Below are positions 23,752 through 32,046 of a stretch of DNA of 64,000 nt, in pieces (the stretch's first letter is position 1; every line of letters starts with the position of its first letter). The notes below the pieces were generated by a model. It ran no database searches. It was given only the letters and a program-made list of their open reading frames with translations, and had not been told where the DNA came from. A program made the position numbers and the translations under genes. The DNA is taken from NCBI RefSeq assembly GCF_024580955.1, contig NZ_JANIKD010000013.1, forward strand, positions 1 to 64,000, in the 5' to 3' direction. This stretch comes from Corynebacterium sp. 122RC1. Its GTDB lineage: Bacteria > Actinomycetota > Actinomycetes > Mycobacteriales > Mycobacteriaceae.

Positions 23752-25043
23752 AGTCTGCCTCCTCTCTGACGGATGCTTTGGGCTGGGTCATTGGTGTCCT
23801 CCTCAGTCGTAGGTGTGGGTTGTGTGGTGGCATACGCCCCGGCCAGGGACAGCGGCAGCATGTTGCCGTTGACCAGGTACAAGTCCCCGCCATCCTCGGG
23901 TTTGATGCGGTCGAGGTTTTCCAGCTCGCGGATGTCGTTGGCGCTCATCCACCCGTTCTGCCGGGCTACCGCATATCCCTGCATACGCGACGCGTAGTCA
24001 CCGCGCAGCAGGCCCTCGAGGTTGAACTTCACGAACACGCCGGTATCGCGAGGATCCAGCAGGGTTTTGGTGAGGGCTTGTTCCCAACGGATCACCCACG
24101 GGTCGAGGGTGTATTTGACGAACTCGAGGGACTGCTGCTCGATGTTCGAGAAGCTGGACTTGTCGAGATCGCCGATCATGTGCGGCGGGATGCGGAAGAT
24201 CCGGGCGATCTCACCCATCTGGAACTTGCGGGTCTGCAAAAACTGAGCCTGCTCAGGGCTGACCGAGATGGGCGTGTACTTCATGCCCTCCTCTAACACC
24301 GCGATCTTGTTACCGTTGCGCGCTCCACCGAACGTGGCGGTCCAGGATTCCCGCACACGGCTCGGGTCTTTGATCGTGCCGGGATGTTCGAGTACCCCGC
24401 CGGGTGCGGCACCGTTAGCGAAGAAGGATGCTCCGTAGTCTTCGCAGGCTTGGGCCATGCCGATCGCGTTTTTCGCCATCGCAATCGGGGAATACCCAAC
24501 GAGGCCGTCAAACCCCAACCCCGGAATGTGCAACACCTCAGAGGGTGGGAGTACGACGCGCTCGTATTCGGCCCTCGGTGGTTCCTCGCTCGTGCGCTGG
24601 TACTCGTAGTAGAGCCGGCCCGCAGTATCCCGGCCCACGCTCATCCGGTTGGGCATCAGCGGGTACAGGCCGATGACTTCGCCGCGTCCGTTGCGGATCA
24701 CCTGCGCAAAGGCGTTACCCCACAACAGCAGGTGGGTCATGAGGGTTTCCCGGAACACGAAGCTTGTCATCTCCGGGTTCGGCTCATCGTGCAACAGGCG
24801 GTAGAGCGGATGGCTAACCGCCTTCTCCTTCCCGCCATCCGTGCGGGTTTGGTAGACGTGCAACGGTAGGCCGGCGATGGCCTCAGCCAGAATCCGCACA
24901 CAGGAGTAGACGGCGGTCATCTGCATGGCGGTACGCTCATTGACCGCACGGCCAGCCGATGTGGGGCCGAACAGGAACGAGTAGCCAGACGAGAGCTGCG
25001 TGTTGGTCGGGGCACGTCGGGTAAACCAGTCTTTAATTGACAT
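23748..25043 (-). CDS. Portal protein (HK97 type)
   Basis: The 431-residue protein reads MSIKDWFTRRAPTNTQ, 'TAVYSCVRILAEAIAGLPLH', 'EMTSFVFRETLMTHLLLWGN', 'SFFANGAAPGGVLEHPG' and 'FRIPPHMIGDLDKSSFSNIE'. This is the family-wide portal pattern. The dodecamer forms the DNA gate at the head vertex. ATG 25043 follows AAGGTG by 6 bases; an upstream in-frame extension lacks a binding site and runs into the opposite-strand gene. Confidence 0.95.
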   Translation of the reverse strand: MSIKDWFTRRAPTNTQLSSGYSFLFGPTSAGRAVNERTAMQMTAVYSCVRILAEAIAGLPLHVYQTRTDGGKEKAVSHPLYRLLHDEPNPEMTSFVFRETLMTHLLLWGNAFAQVIRNGRGEVIGLYPLMPNRMSVGRDTAGRLYYEYQRTSEEPPRAEYERVVLPPSEVLHIPGLGFDGLVGYSPIAMAKNAIGMAQACEDYGASFFANGAAPGGVLEHPGTIKDPSRVRESWTATFGGARNGNKIAVLEEGMKYTPISVSPEQAQFLQTRKFQMGEIARIFRIPPHMIGDLDKSSFSNIEQQSLEFVKYTLDPWVIRWEQALTKTLLDPRDTGVFVKFNLEGLLRGDYASRMQGYAVARQNGWMSANDIRELENLDRIKPEDGGDLYLVNGNMLPLSLAGAYATTQPTPTTEEDTNDPAQSIRQRGGRL

Positions 25044-25088
25044 ATCGACACCTTTTCGGCGAAAACAGAAACTATAAGAGGGAACGCG

Positions 25089-25469
25089 ATGAAGGTTGAA
25101 CACCGACGTGAGGATGGTGAACTTCTCGGCTGGATTGACATCCACGAGGACGGCTCATGCACAGCGATCGACTTGCTCGGACGAGTGAGCGCTGCTGGTG
25201 ATTGGGACGAGTGCGAAAACCAGCTCGAGGCCCAAGGCTTATCCTATCTGGCAGATCTTTATGCCCTGGAAGTCACACCGGGACTCTGGGTACGGGTCCG
25301 CATCGTTGAAGTCAACTCCACCCGGGTCCGAGTGAAGGAAGATGACTTCGGAGACGCCACCATCTCCACTCCCATCCACGACGTGCCGATTCCGGTGGAC
25401 AATCGCCTCGTTCCATACGCCCTGGCACCCGGTGAGGTTCACAGCACGAGCAAACCTCGCTCGTCGTAG
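25089..25469 (+). CDS. Hypothetical protein read against the packaging genes
   Basis: The 126-residue product begins MKVEHRREDGELLGWIDIHE and includes AIDLLGRV, 'LSYLADLYALEV' and 'WVRVRIVEVNSTRVRVKEDD'. The pattern recalls small actinobacterial housekeeping-like hypotheticals, not phage structural proteins. AAGAGGGA precedes the ATG. It is divergent from the portal gene and its 3' end overlaps that of the terminase gene by 31 bases. It is probably a rightward cargo gene, expressed from its own promoter. Confidence 0.65.
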   Translation: MKVEHRREDGELLGWIDIHEDGSCTAIDLLGRVSAAGDWDECENQLEAQGLSYLADLYALEVTPGLWVRVRIVEVNSTRVRVKEDDFGDATISTPIHDVPIPVDNRLVPYALAPGEVHSTSKPRSS

Positions 25470-27049
25470 ACCGAGTGCGCGGGCGCGGCGTTGCTGTTAC
25501 GAATGGCCCGGTCTAGAGCCATGATGAGGGCGACGACGCCGTCGATTTTCTCGGTGGACTTTTGCTTGTCGGGTTTGATGTTGCCGGCAGGGTCGGTGCG
25601 GATGTGAATGTTGTCGACCATCCACGCGAGCACCTTGTTCCCACCATGCTGGATCCGTCCTTCCAGGGCGAGCTTCATCAGCTCCTTGCTCGGTGGGCTC
25701 ATGTCTTTGAAGCCTTGCCCGAAGGGCACCACGGTGAAGCCCAGAGCATCGAGGTTCTGGCTCATCTGCACTGCGCCCCAACGGTCGTAGGCGATCTCCC
25801 GAATGTCGTAGCGGGTGCCGAGTTCCTCGATAAAGGCTTCGATGGCTGCGTAGTGGACGACGTTGCCTTCGGTGGTGTGCAGCAGGCCTTCGCGTTCCCA
25901 CTGGTCGTAGGGCACGTGGTCACGGCCCACCCTAAGCTCGATGTTGTCTTCGGGGATCCAGAAGCGTGGCACTACCACATACGGCTCCGCTTCGTCCCGG
26001 GGTGGGAAGACGAGGACGAGGGCGGTGATGTCGGTCGTGGAGGCCAGGTCCAGGCCGGCGTAACACACCCTGCCGTCAAGCGAGGCCAGGTCGATAGGGG
26101 CGTTGCCTTTGTCCCACAGGTGCATGGGCATCCACCGGATCGACTGTTTCACCCACTGGTTGAGGCGCAGCTGGCGGAAGGCATTCTCCTCAGCCGGATT
26201 CAACTGGGCTGAGTGGGCGGCCGCCCGCACTTTGTCGATGGGGACGGTGATGTCCAGGCTGGGGTTGGCTTTACGCCACACATCTTCGTCCAGCCAGTCA
26301 TCCTCGGGCTCGGCCCCGTAGATCACCGGGTAGAACGTTGGATCATTCTTTTTGCCGTCCAGGATGTCGCGGGCTTTCTGGTGCTGCTCGAAACACACCG
26401 ACGCGGTGTTGGTTCCTGCTGTGGTGATCAGGAAGTACAGCGGCTGGGTGCGGGCATCACCGGATCCTTTGGTCATGACGTCGAACAGGGCCCGGTTGGG
26501 TTGGGTGTGCAGCTCATCGAAGACGACCCCGGAGATGTTGAAGCCGTGCTTGGAATAAGCCTCAGCAGAGAGCACCTGGTAGAAGCTGTTCGTTGGGGTG
26601 TAGACGATGCGCTTCTGGGAGGCCAGGATTTTCACCCGTCTGGCCAGCGGTGGACACAGCCGCACCATGTCGGCAGCAACCTCGAAGACGATGCTCGCTT
26701 GCTGGCGGTCTGCCGCACACCCATACACCTCGGCACGCTCCTCACCATCCGCGCAGGTCAGCAGCAGCGCGATAGCTGCAGCAAGCTCGCTTTTTCCTTG
26801 CTTCTTGGGGATTTCCACATATGCGGTAGTGAACTGCCGGTACCCGTCAGGCTTTACCGTGCCGAACAGGTCCCGCACAATCTGCTCCTGCCAGCCAAGC
26901 AGCTCAAAGGGCTTGCCTGCCCAGCGGCCCTTGGTGTGCTTCAAGGCTTGGATGAAGGCGACCGCGTAGTCGGCTTTGCGCTTGTCGTAGTGGGAGCCCT
27001 CATCCATGAACCGGGTCGGTGTGTAAGCGTCCGTGCTGGTGCTGGTCAT
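25439..27049 (-). CDS. Terminase large subunit
   Basis: The 536-residue packaging motor has an ATPase domain with Walker A-like EIPKKQGKSELAA (about 79-91), Walker B 'GVVFDELHTQ', coupling motif 'LITTAGT', and a C-terminal RNase H-like nuclease with 'YAGLDLASTTDITALVL' and 'IAYDRWGAVQM'. This is the HK97-like class. ATG 27049 follows GGGAG at about 7 bases; the longer frame to 27262 is unlikely because it crosses the stop region of the next gene. TerS lies 5 kb away, an unusual separation. Confidence 0.95.
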   Translation of the reverse strand: MTSTSTDAYTPTRFMDEGSHYDKRKADYAVAFIQALKHTKGRWAGKPFELLGWQEQIVRDLFGTVKPDGYRQFTTAYVEIPKKQGKSELAAAIALLLTCADGEERAEVYGCAADRQQASIVFEVAADMVRLCPPLARRVKILASQKRIVYTPTNSFYQVLSAEAYSKHGFNISGVVFDELHTQPNRALFDVMTKGSGDARTQPLYFLITTAGTNTASVCFEQHQKARDILDGKKNDPTFYPVIYGAEPEDDWLDEDVWRKANPSLDITVPIDKVRAAAHSAQLNPAEENAFRQLRLNQWVKQSIRWMPMHLWDKGNAPIDLASLDGRVCYAGLDLASTTDITALVLVFPPRDEAEPYVVVPRFWIPEDNIELRVGRDHVPYDQWEREGLLHTTEGNVVHYAAIEAFIEELGTRYDIREIAYDRWGAVQMSQNLDALGFTVVPFGQGFKDMSPPSKELMKLALEGRIQHGGNKVLAWMVDNIHIRTDPAGNIKPDKQKSTEKIDGVVALIMALDRAIRNSNAAPAHSVYDERGLLVL

Positions 27050-27120
27050 GGTGGTTCTCCCTTCCGGGGTACAAGCAAGCGCCCCAGGAGCGTTGGCTCG
27101 TGGGGCGCGAGGCGTGCGGG

Positions 27121-27435
27121 TTAGGCGTTGCGGTTGGCCAGGGGTTCGGCCAGGGCTACCTGGAGAGCTTGGATCATGGTTTGAGCGTTGTTCAGGGCGA
27201 TGACCAGCTCGGTGGTCTGCATCGGGGTCAGCGCCCCAAAGCTGGTGGTCTGGATCGTCCACTGGCCGTCCGTGTAGTAGAGGGTGGGAATGTAGGAGGT
27301 CGGGTCGGTGGGGATGACCTCGATTGGCCGGTGGGTGTCGGCGGTGTTGATCCGGTGGACCGTGTAGCCCAGCTTCGTTGCGTGACGGATCAGTTCGGCG
27401 GTGTTGGCCTTGGCGGTGGTGTTCAGGGTGTTCAT
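27121..27435 (-). CDS. Hypothetical phage protein, 104 residues
   Basis: The product begins MNTLNTTAKANTAELIRHAT and includes 'TVHRINTADTHRPIEVIPTD' and 'LTPMQTTELVIALNNAQTMI'. It is small, soluble and unassigned. It is the first of four small genes each preceded by the same 80-85 bp intergenic module (here 27472-27556). It may be an early or middle phage accessory protein. Confidence 0.65.
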   Translation of the reverse strand: MNTLNTTAKANTAELIRHATKLGYTVHRINTADTHRPIEVIPTDPTSYIPTLYYTDGQWTIQTTSFGALTPMQTTELVIALNNAQTMIQALQVALAEPLANRNA

Positions 27436-27471
27436 GACCTGGCTCCTTCGTTGTTTCTTGGTGGTTGTTTG

Positions 27472-27556
27472 GTCATGTACATACAGCCATACCCACCCGG
27501 ACATATCCAGCCGTTTTGCCTGATATTCCGCGGTTTTTCTAGAGATCATCATCTCT
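27472..27556 (-). promoter_or_regulatory. Repeated intergenic module, copy 1
   Basis: On the minus strand it starts with the hairpin AGAGAT-GATG-ATCTCT (27541-27556), continues GGAATATCAGGCAAAACGGC and CTGGATATG, and ends TATGGCTGTATGTACATGAC about 37 bases before the next start codon. Three further copies lie at 28049, 28553 and 29482. I infer a promoter or operator unit for each small gene; no standard -35/-10 pair stands out. Confidence 0.75.
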
Positions 27557-27628
27557 ATGGCCTGGCCTCGTTTTACCTCATGTACGAGGCGTGGCCCCGC
27601 CGTGGCGGGGCCGGGGAGCCTGGGCTGG

Positions 27629-28012
27629 TTAGCGCTTGGCGGGGCGGAAGGCGTAGCAGCCCTCACTCTCGTGGGCGCGGATCCAGGCCTTGGCCTCCCA
27701 CTCGTTAGCCAGGCGGATCCCGGTGGCGTGCTTGCCCTCGGAGGTGAACTCGATGATCTCGACCTCGCCGCCCTCCCAGGCGATCTCGGTCTGCCCGCTG
27801 GCGGCTGCCTGCTGGCCGGCAATGAATGCGGCAGTCAGGGCGTCCTTGAGGCTCCAGACGCTGACCTCGACGAAGTCCAGGCTGTCGGATCCTTGGGTTT
27901 CCAGGGTGTCGACCCCGACCAGCTCGGTGGTGGCGATCTGGGTGAGCAGGGCGGTCAGGTCGGTCTCCCGGATCGCGGCCTTGGTGGTCTTGCGGGTGGT
28001 TGTGCGTGCCAT
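27629..28012 (-). CDS. DUF6900-like phage protein
   Basis: The 127-residue product includes LLTQIATTELVGVDTLETQG and SDSLDFVEVSVWSLKDALTA-type core, which resembles the DUF6900 domain found on phages and integrative elements. Basic N-terminus, acidic middle. It sits downstream of module copy 2. Function is unknown; the family name is from memory of its 'LET..SDSLDF.EV.VW..K.AL' pattern. Confidence 0.65.
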   Translation of the reverse strand: MARTTTRKTTKAAIRETDLTALLTQIATTELVGVDTLETQGSDSLDFVEVSVWSLKDALTAAFIAGQQAAASGQTEIAWEGGEVEIIEFTSEGKHATGIRLANEWEAKAWIRAHESEGCYAFRPAKR

Positions 28013-28048
28013 TGTCGTTGTCCTTCCGGTGTGGCTGCTGGTGTTTTT

Positions 28049-28133
28049 GTCATGTACATACAGCCATAGAAGCGGCACACTATCCAGCCAGTTTTGCCTG
28101 ATAATCCAAGGTTTTCTAGAGATCATCATCTCT
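28049..28133 (-). promoter_or_regulatory. Repeated intergenic module, copy 2
   Basis: This copy has the same 85-base length as copy 1, with the hairpin at 28118-28133, the TATCAGGCAAAACTGGCTGG segment and the terminal TATGGCTGTATGTACATGAC. The inner 15 bases differ strongly from copy 1, so conservation is confined to defined blocks. Confidence 0.75.
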
Positions 28134-28216
28134 ATGAGTGCGCCTGGTTCTCACCCCCGTGTACGAGGTGCGGCCCCACTCAGGGGGCCGGTCTCCTAGG
28201 TGCTGGTGCGGCGGGT

Positions 28217-28516
28217 TTAGTCGGCGAGGATCATGCCCATCGCCCAGGCCCCGGCCTCAGCCTGGCTGGTGAAATCCTCGTGGTCCTCAGTCGAGCTGAT
28301 CGCCAGGCGGATCGAGGCCGTCTCGCCGCGCTCGGCGGTGGTGTAGCGGTAGCAGAAAGCCTGGTAGCCCATCGCCTCGCGCTCGAAGTTCCAGGCCCAG
28401 CGGGTGGCAATGATCCACTCACCGACCGGCATCATGTTGCCCTGGAAGCGGGTGGCCTTCTTCAGGGCCTTCTCGGTGGTCGGGCGGGTCATCTCGGCAA
28501 GCATCTCGGTGTTCAT
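28217..28516 (-). CDS. Hypothetical phage protein, 99 residues
   Basis: The product begins MNTEMLAEMTRPTTEKALKK and includes 'GEWIIATRWAWNFEREAMGY' and 'AEAGAWAMGMILAD'. No known domain is recognised. The ATG at 28516 is preceded by a GAAGG site and by module copy 3. The same frame stays open upstream through the module into the gene at 29458, but I regard that as accidental because the upstream gene appears to change frame. Confidence 0.65.
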   Translation of the reverse strand: MNTEMLAEMTRPTTEKALKKATRFQGNMMPVGEWIIATRWAWNFEREAMGYQAFCYRYTTAERGETASIRLAISSTEDHEDFTSQAEAGAWAMGMILAD

Positions 28517-28552
28517 TGCGGGGCTTCCTTCGCAGGTTGGCTGGTGTTTTCT

Positions 28553-28636
28553 TGCATGTACATACAGCCATACCCCCGCCCACATATCCAGTCGTTTTAC
28601 CTGGTATTCCGGGGAAAAATAGAGATGCTCATCTCT
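28553..28636 (-). promoter_or_regulatory. Repeated intergenic module, copy 3
   Basis: The hairpin here is AGAGAT-GAGC-ATCTCT (28621-28636, minus strand), so the stem is kept while the loop changes. It is followed by GAATACCAGGTAAAACGACT and TATGGCTGTATGTACATG. It lies 8 bases after the stop of the DUF4314-like frame. Confidence 0.75.
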
Positions 28637-28643
28637 GCGCGTA

Positions 28644-28880
28644 TCAGCCCAGCACCTGGTAGCGATCCACTCCGGGGATGAGCCCCAGGCTGGTGCCGTC
28701 ATCCCAGGCGACGTGGATCGTGCCCAGGGAGTCGACCACGATGACTTCGCCTTCCATCCCAGCTCGCAGCCCCGCCTCCGTGTCACTGTCACCCAGCAGC
28801 CGGATCCGGCAGCCCGGGCGAACACCCAGGCCCCGTTGCCGCTCAGGTGTCGGGTGAGTACCCGCCTTGTGGTCTTGTGC
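28644..28880 (-). CDS. DUF4314-like frame without its own start
   Basis: This frame reads GLGVRPGCRIRLLGDSDTEA, then 'AGMEGEVIVVDSLGTIHVAW' and DDGTSLGLIPGVDRYQVLG, stop at 28644. That is a DUF4314-type domain (small beta barrel ending 'HV.WD.G.SL.LIPG.D'). No ATG, GTG or TTG opens it ahead of the domain. It lies in the -1 frame relative to the upstream gene starting at 29458, so it is probably its C-terminal domain, joined by frameshifting or separated by a mutation. Confidence 0.6.
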   Translation of the reverse strand, partial: AQDHKAGTHPTPERQRGLGVRPGCRIRLLGDSDTEAGLRAGMEGEVIVVDSLGTIHVAWDDGTSLGLIPGVDRYQVLG

Positions 28881-29458
28881 TCATCCCCGGTCAAGCCCAG
28901 CCGGTTCAGGAAGGTTCGCATGGCGTAGCGGTCATTGTCATCTTGCGGGGCACGCCCGCGCACCCGCCGGGCAGTCTTGGCCATCGCAACCAGTGCGGCA
29001 ATGAAGTCCTGACAGGCGGATACGACCTCGGCATCCGGCAGGGTGGTAAACCAGGCGAAGCGCGCCACCAGGCCCGCATCCTCATGCCGGATGTATTCCA
29101 CGCCGGCAGGTGCCGGCAGGCTCAGTGCTCTGGCGATCAGTGGCCCGTAGGCGCGCATGAGGGCTGTGAGGTTGTCCCGGCCCCGCTCACCAAGGCTTAC
29201 GGCTGGCACCATGATCGCCAGTCCCACCTCCTCTGCAGGGTCGGTGATCGTGATGCCGCGGCCGGCGAGCACCTGACGGAGCTGTTCGGTGAGTTCGGGG
29301 CCTTCAAGGCGCGCATCACGGGTGAGCAGGTACTCGCCGATCTGGTAGGCCATGCTCGGTGCCTTCAAATAGCGAGCCTCAGTCCCCGTGGCCTGGGCGA
29401 TGAGCTTTGCGACCTCGGTGCGGCGGATGCTGGCTGGCAGGGTGAGCGTGTAATCCAT
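28826..29458 (-). CDS. Phage protein of unknown function (N-terminal part)
   Basis: From ATG 29458 (GGAGG 5-6 bases upstream) the product reads MDYTLTLPASIRRTEVAKLI, 'AQATGTEARYLKAPSMAYQI', 'RGRAPQDDNDRYAMRTFLNR' and LGLTGDEHKTTRRVLTRHLS. This resembles a family of phage and ICE proteins placed near DNA methyltransferases and loosely called virulence-related. Recognisable sequence ends at GNGAW near 28826. The frame itself stays open to 28217, but the DUF4314-like continuation lies in the -1 frame. Confidence 0.65.
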
Positions 29459-29481
29459 GGTGTCCTCCAATGTGTGGGTTT

Positions 29482-29561
29482 GTCGTGTCTATACACGCTC
29501 ACCTTTGCCCTACATATCAAGCAAAAACCCGCCTTGAGAGCACACAGAGATGATGATCTCT
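29482..29561 (-). promoter_or_regulatory. Repeated intergenic module, copy 4 (divergent)
   Basis: The hairpin AGAGAT-CATC-ATCTCT (29546-29561, minus strand) overlaps the stop codon of the methyltransferase gene. The middle blocks have diverged, but TTGATATGT and GTGTATAGACACGAC occupy the places of CTGGATATGT and GCTGTATGTACATGAC in the other copies. Confidence 0.6.
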
Positions 29562-30789
29562 AGGATGCGTGCTCAACCTGTTTGACCAGGTCCAGGAAAC
29601 TGCCACGCTCACACCACACCCCGGCGGCATCCCCGGTGTGCTCCACGTAGCGGCGAAGGATCACCGACGCGTACTTGGGGTCGAGCTCCATGCAATACGC
29701 AACCCGCTCGGTCTGCTCCGCAGCGATCAAAGTGGAACCAGATCCGGCGAATGGGTCGAGCACGATGGCGTTTGGCTGGGTGGAGTTGCCCATCGGGTAG
29801 GCCATCAGATCCACCGGCTTAGAGGTGGGGTGGTTCTTGGAGCGTTTGGGCTTGGCGAACTGCCAGATGGTGGTCTGCTTGCGATCGGCATACCAGGCGT
29901 GCTTGCCGCCGCTCTTCCACCCGAACAAGCACGGCTCATGCTGCCACTGGTATGGGGAGCGTCCCAGGACCAGGGAGTCTTTGACCCAGATGCAGCAGCC
30001 TGAGAGCTTGAAGCCCGCATCGATGAAGGCGCGGCGAAACGCCAGCCCCTCGGTGTCCGCGTGGAACACGTAAGCCGACGCCCCTGGTGCCAGCACCCCT
30101 GCGGCCGCGGTGAAGGAGTCGAGGAGGAACTGGTAGAAGGCGTCTGCGTCCATCTTGTCGTTCTTGATCGACAAGCCCTTCGAGCTTTGGAAATCGACGT
30201 TGTAGGGCGGGTCTGTGAGCAGCAGGTTCGCGGACTTGCCTCCCATGAGGGCTTCGAGGTTCGCGCTCTGGGTGGCGTCGGCGCACATGAGCCGGTGCCG
30301 ACCCACAGTCCACACATCCCCAGCTTCTACGAAAGCAGCCTGCTCGAGTGCTGCGTCGAGGTCAAACCCATCGTCGTGGGCCTGGCCCTCATCCAGGGAG
30401 CCGATCATCGCTTGGATCTCTGCCTCGTTAAACCCGGTGAGCTCGGCGTCGAAATCGCTGGCGTCCAAATCGGCGATCAGCAGGGCGAGCTTGGACTCAT
30501 CCCAGTCGCCGCTGATCTTGTTCAGCGCAATGTTGAGAGCTTTCTCTCGGGTCTCGTCGAGCTCGACCACCACGCAGTCCACCTGCTCGAAACCAAGGTC
30601 TGCGAGGACCTTCAGGCGCTGGTGGCCGCCCACGACTCGTCCGGTGGTCTTGTTCCAGATCACCGGCTCCACATACCCGAACTCGGCAAGCGACCGCTTG
30701 AGCTTTTCGTACTCGGAGTCTCCGGGCCTCAGGTCTTTGCGGGGGTTGTAGTCGGCAGGAGTGAGCTCAGAAAGGGTAAGCCGGCGCAT
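29560..30789 (-). CDS. ParB-fused DNA methyltransferase
   Basis: The 409-residue protein joins an N-terminal ParB/sulfiredoxin-like domain (LTLSELTPADYNPRKDLRPG, 'GRVVGGHQRLKVLADLG') to a beta-class DNA methyltransferase with DPPY at 193-196 and a late SAM motif LDPFAGSGSTLIAAE. DPPY enzymes modify adenine N6 or cytosine N4. ATG 30789 lies inside the 3' end of the SAM synthetase gene, giving a 23-base overlap. No partner restriction enzyme is adjacent; it probably protects or marks phage DNA. Confidence 0.92.
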   Translation of the reverse strand: MRRLTLSELTPADYNPRKDLRPGDSEYEKLKRSLAEFGYVEPVIWNKTTGRVVGGHQRLKVLADLGFEQVDCVVVELDETREKALNIALNKISGDWDESKLALLIADLDASDFDAELTGFNEAEIQAMIGSLDEGQAHDDGFDLDAALEQAAFVEAGDVWTVGRHRLMCADATQSANLEALMGGKSANLLLTDPPYNVDFQSSKGLSIKNDKMDADAFYQFLLDSFTAAAGVLAPGASAYVFHADTEGLAFRRAFIDAGFKLSGCCIWVKDSLVLGRSPYQWQHEPCLFGWKSGGKHAWYADRKQTTIWQFAKPKRSKNHPTSKPVDLMAYPMGNSTQPNAIVLDPFAGSGSTLIAAEQTERVAYCMELDPKYASVILRRYVEHTGDAAGVWCERGSFLDLVKQVEHAS

Positions 30790-31951
30790 ATCCACGGGTC
30801 TTGACCTCCTCCTTGAGCTTGTATCCATAGGAGTACGGGGAGTTCCACCACGAGGAGGTGGTGAAGTGCCCGTAGGTGGAGTGCTCAGCAAAGACGGGGC
30901 GGCGAAGCCGAAGCAGCTCGATGATCGCTTCAGGGCGCAGGTCAAACACCGCCCGCACCGCATCCGCGATTACCTCATCGGGCACCCGGCCGCTGCCGCC
31001 GGTGTCCACCGTGACCGCCACCGGGTCAGCCTTGCCGATCGCGTAGCTGATCCCCACGACGGCCTCGTCGGCCAGGCGAGCATCGATAATGGCCAGAGCG
31101 ATCAGGCGCGCCATGTAGGCGGCCGAGCGGTCCACCTTGGTCGCGTCCTTCCCACTAAACGCCCCACCACCATGGGGTGCTAGGCCCCCGTAGGTGTCGA
31201 CTGCAAGCTTGCGGCCACTCAGCCCCGTATCTGCTGCAGGGCCACCCAGGGTGAAGGGCCCGGCGGGGTTGACCAACACGAGAGTGTCCTCATCGATGTG
31301 CAGGTCGTGGCTGGCCAGGGCTGGGGCGATGACCTGGGTGCGCACTGTGCGGCGCAGTGCCTCCAGGTTGGTGTCCTTGGCGTGTTGGATGGAGACCACC
31401 ACCGCTTCCACGCCCACGGCCTGTCCGTCCTCGTAGCGAAGCGAAACCTGTGCCTTGCCGTCGCAGCCGATACCCCGGATGGTGCCCTCAGTACGGGCCT
31501 TGTCCAGTCGGCGGCAAATATCGTGGGCCACAACCAGTGGCAGCGGCAGGCGCTGCGTGGTCTCACGCGTGGCGTAGCCGTAGACGGTTCCCTGATCACC
31601 CGCCCCCAGGGCAACGTAGGCGGACTCCTCACCGTCGCGTGCCTCCAGGGAGGTGTTCACGCCGGCGGCGATATCCGGGGACTGGGAATGTGTATGTACA
31701 TTCACCCGCCACCCAAAGGGTGCGTAGCCTGCGCGGATCAGGGCGCGGCGCACACTCTCACGTACACGCACGCGCGCACTGGAGGTGATTTCACCGGCAA
31801 CGATGATGCGGCCCTTGGTGGCCATGACCTCTACTGCGCAGCGCGCGCTGGGGTCGTCGAAGAGGAGGTCGTCGAGGATGGTGTCGGCGATCAGGTCGCA
31901 CAGCTTGTCCGGGTGGCCAACACAGGTTGACTCGCAGGTACGGATATCCAT
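30767..31951 (-). CDS. metK: S-adenosylmethionine synthetase, phage-encoded
   Basis: The 394-residue protein has the MetK pattern: CESTCVGHPDKLCDLIADTI (ATP site), 'GAGDQGTVYGYATRET' (a GAGDQG.M.GYA variant) and 'GGGAFSGKDATKVDRSAAYM' (P-loop-like active site). It makes SAM from methionine and ATP. Its gene overlaps the DNA methyltransferase gene, so it likely feeds methylation of phage DNA. It departs from cellular MetK in several places, such as NVHTHSQSPDIAAGV, in keeping with a phage lineage. Confidence 0.92.
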   Translation of the reverse strand: MDIRTCESTCVGHPDKLCDLIADTILDDLLFDDPSARCAVEVMATKGRIIVAGEITSSARVRVRESVRRALIRAGYAPFGWRVNVHTHSQSPDIAAGVNTSLEARDGEESAYVALGAGDQGTVYGYATRETTQRLPLPLVVAHDICRRLDKARTEGTIRGIGCDGKAQVSLRYEDGQAVGVEAVVVSIQHAKDTNLEALRRTVRTQVIAPALASHDLHIDEDTLVLVNPAGPFTLGGPAADTGLSGRKLAVDTYGGLAPHGGGAFSGKDATKVDRSAAYMARLIALAIIDARLADEAVVGISYAIGKADPVAVTVDTGGSGRVPDEVIADAVRAVFDLRPEAIIELLRLRRPVFAEHSTYGHFTTSSWWNSPYSYGYKLKEEVKTRGYAPAYPF

Positions 31952-31990
31952 AGGGGTACTCCTTCACTCAGAGGGGGTGGGCATGAACAA

Positions 31991-32020
31991 AGCCCCACCA
32001 CCCGAGAACCGGGTGTGGGG
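31991..32020 (-). terminator. Hairpin between TerS and metK genes
   Basis: GCCCCACCACCC (31991-32002) pairs with GGGTGTGGGGC (32010-32020) with one bulged base. It follows the TerS stop on the minus strand without a T-run, so termination may be partial. Confidence 0.45.
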
Positions 32021-32046
32021 CGAAACAAGGGGCTTGTGGTGGTGGG

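Noticed and set aside
28217..29458. One 413-codon open frame across two genes
   Set aside because: It would read through an intergenic module and skip the DUF4314-like frame. The internal start at 28516 has its own binding site, and the middle part of the translation is low-complexity Trp/Ser/Arg, typical of an out-of-frame reading.
31691..31700. TGTATGTACA inside metK, identical to the core of the intergenic modules
   Set aside because: It encodes NVHTH in the conserved MetK reading frame and has none of the other module blocks, so it is probably coincidence.
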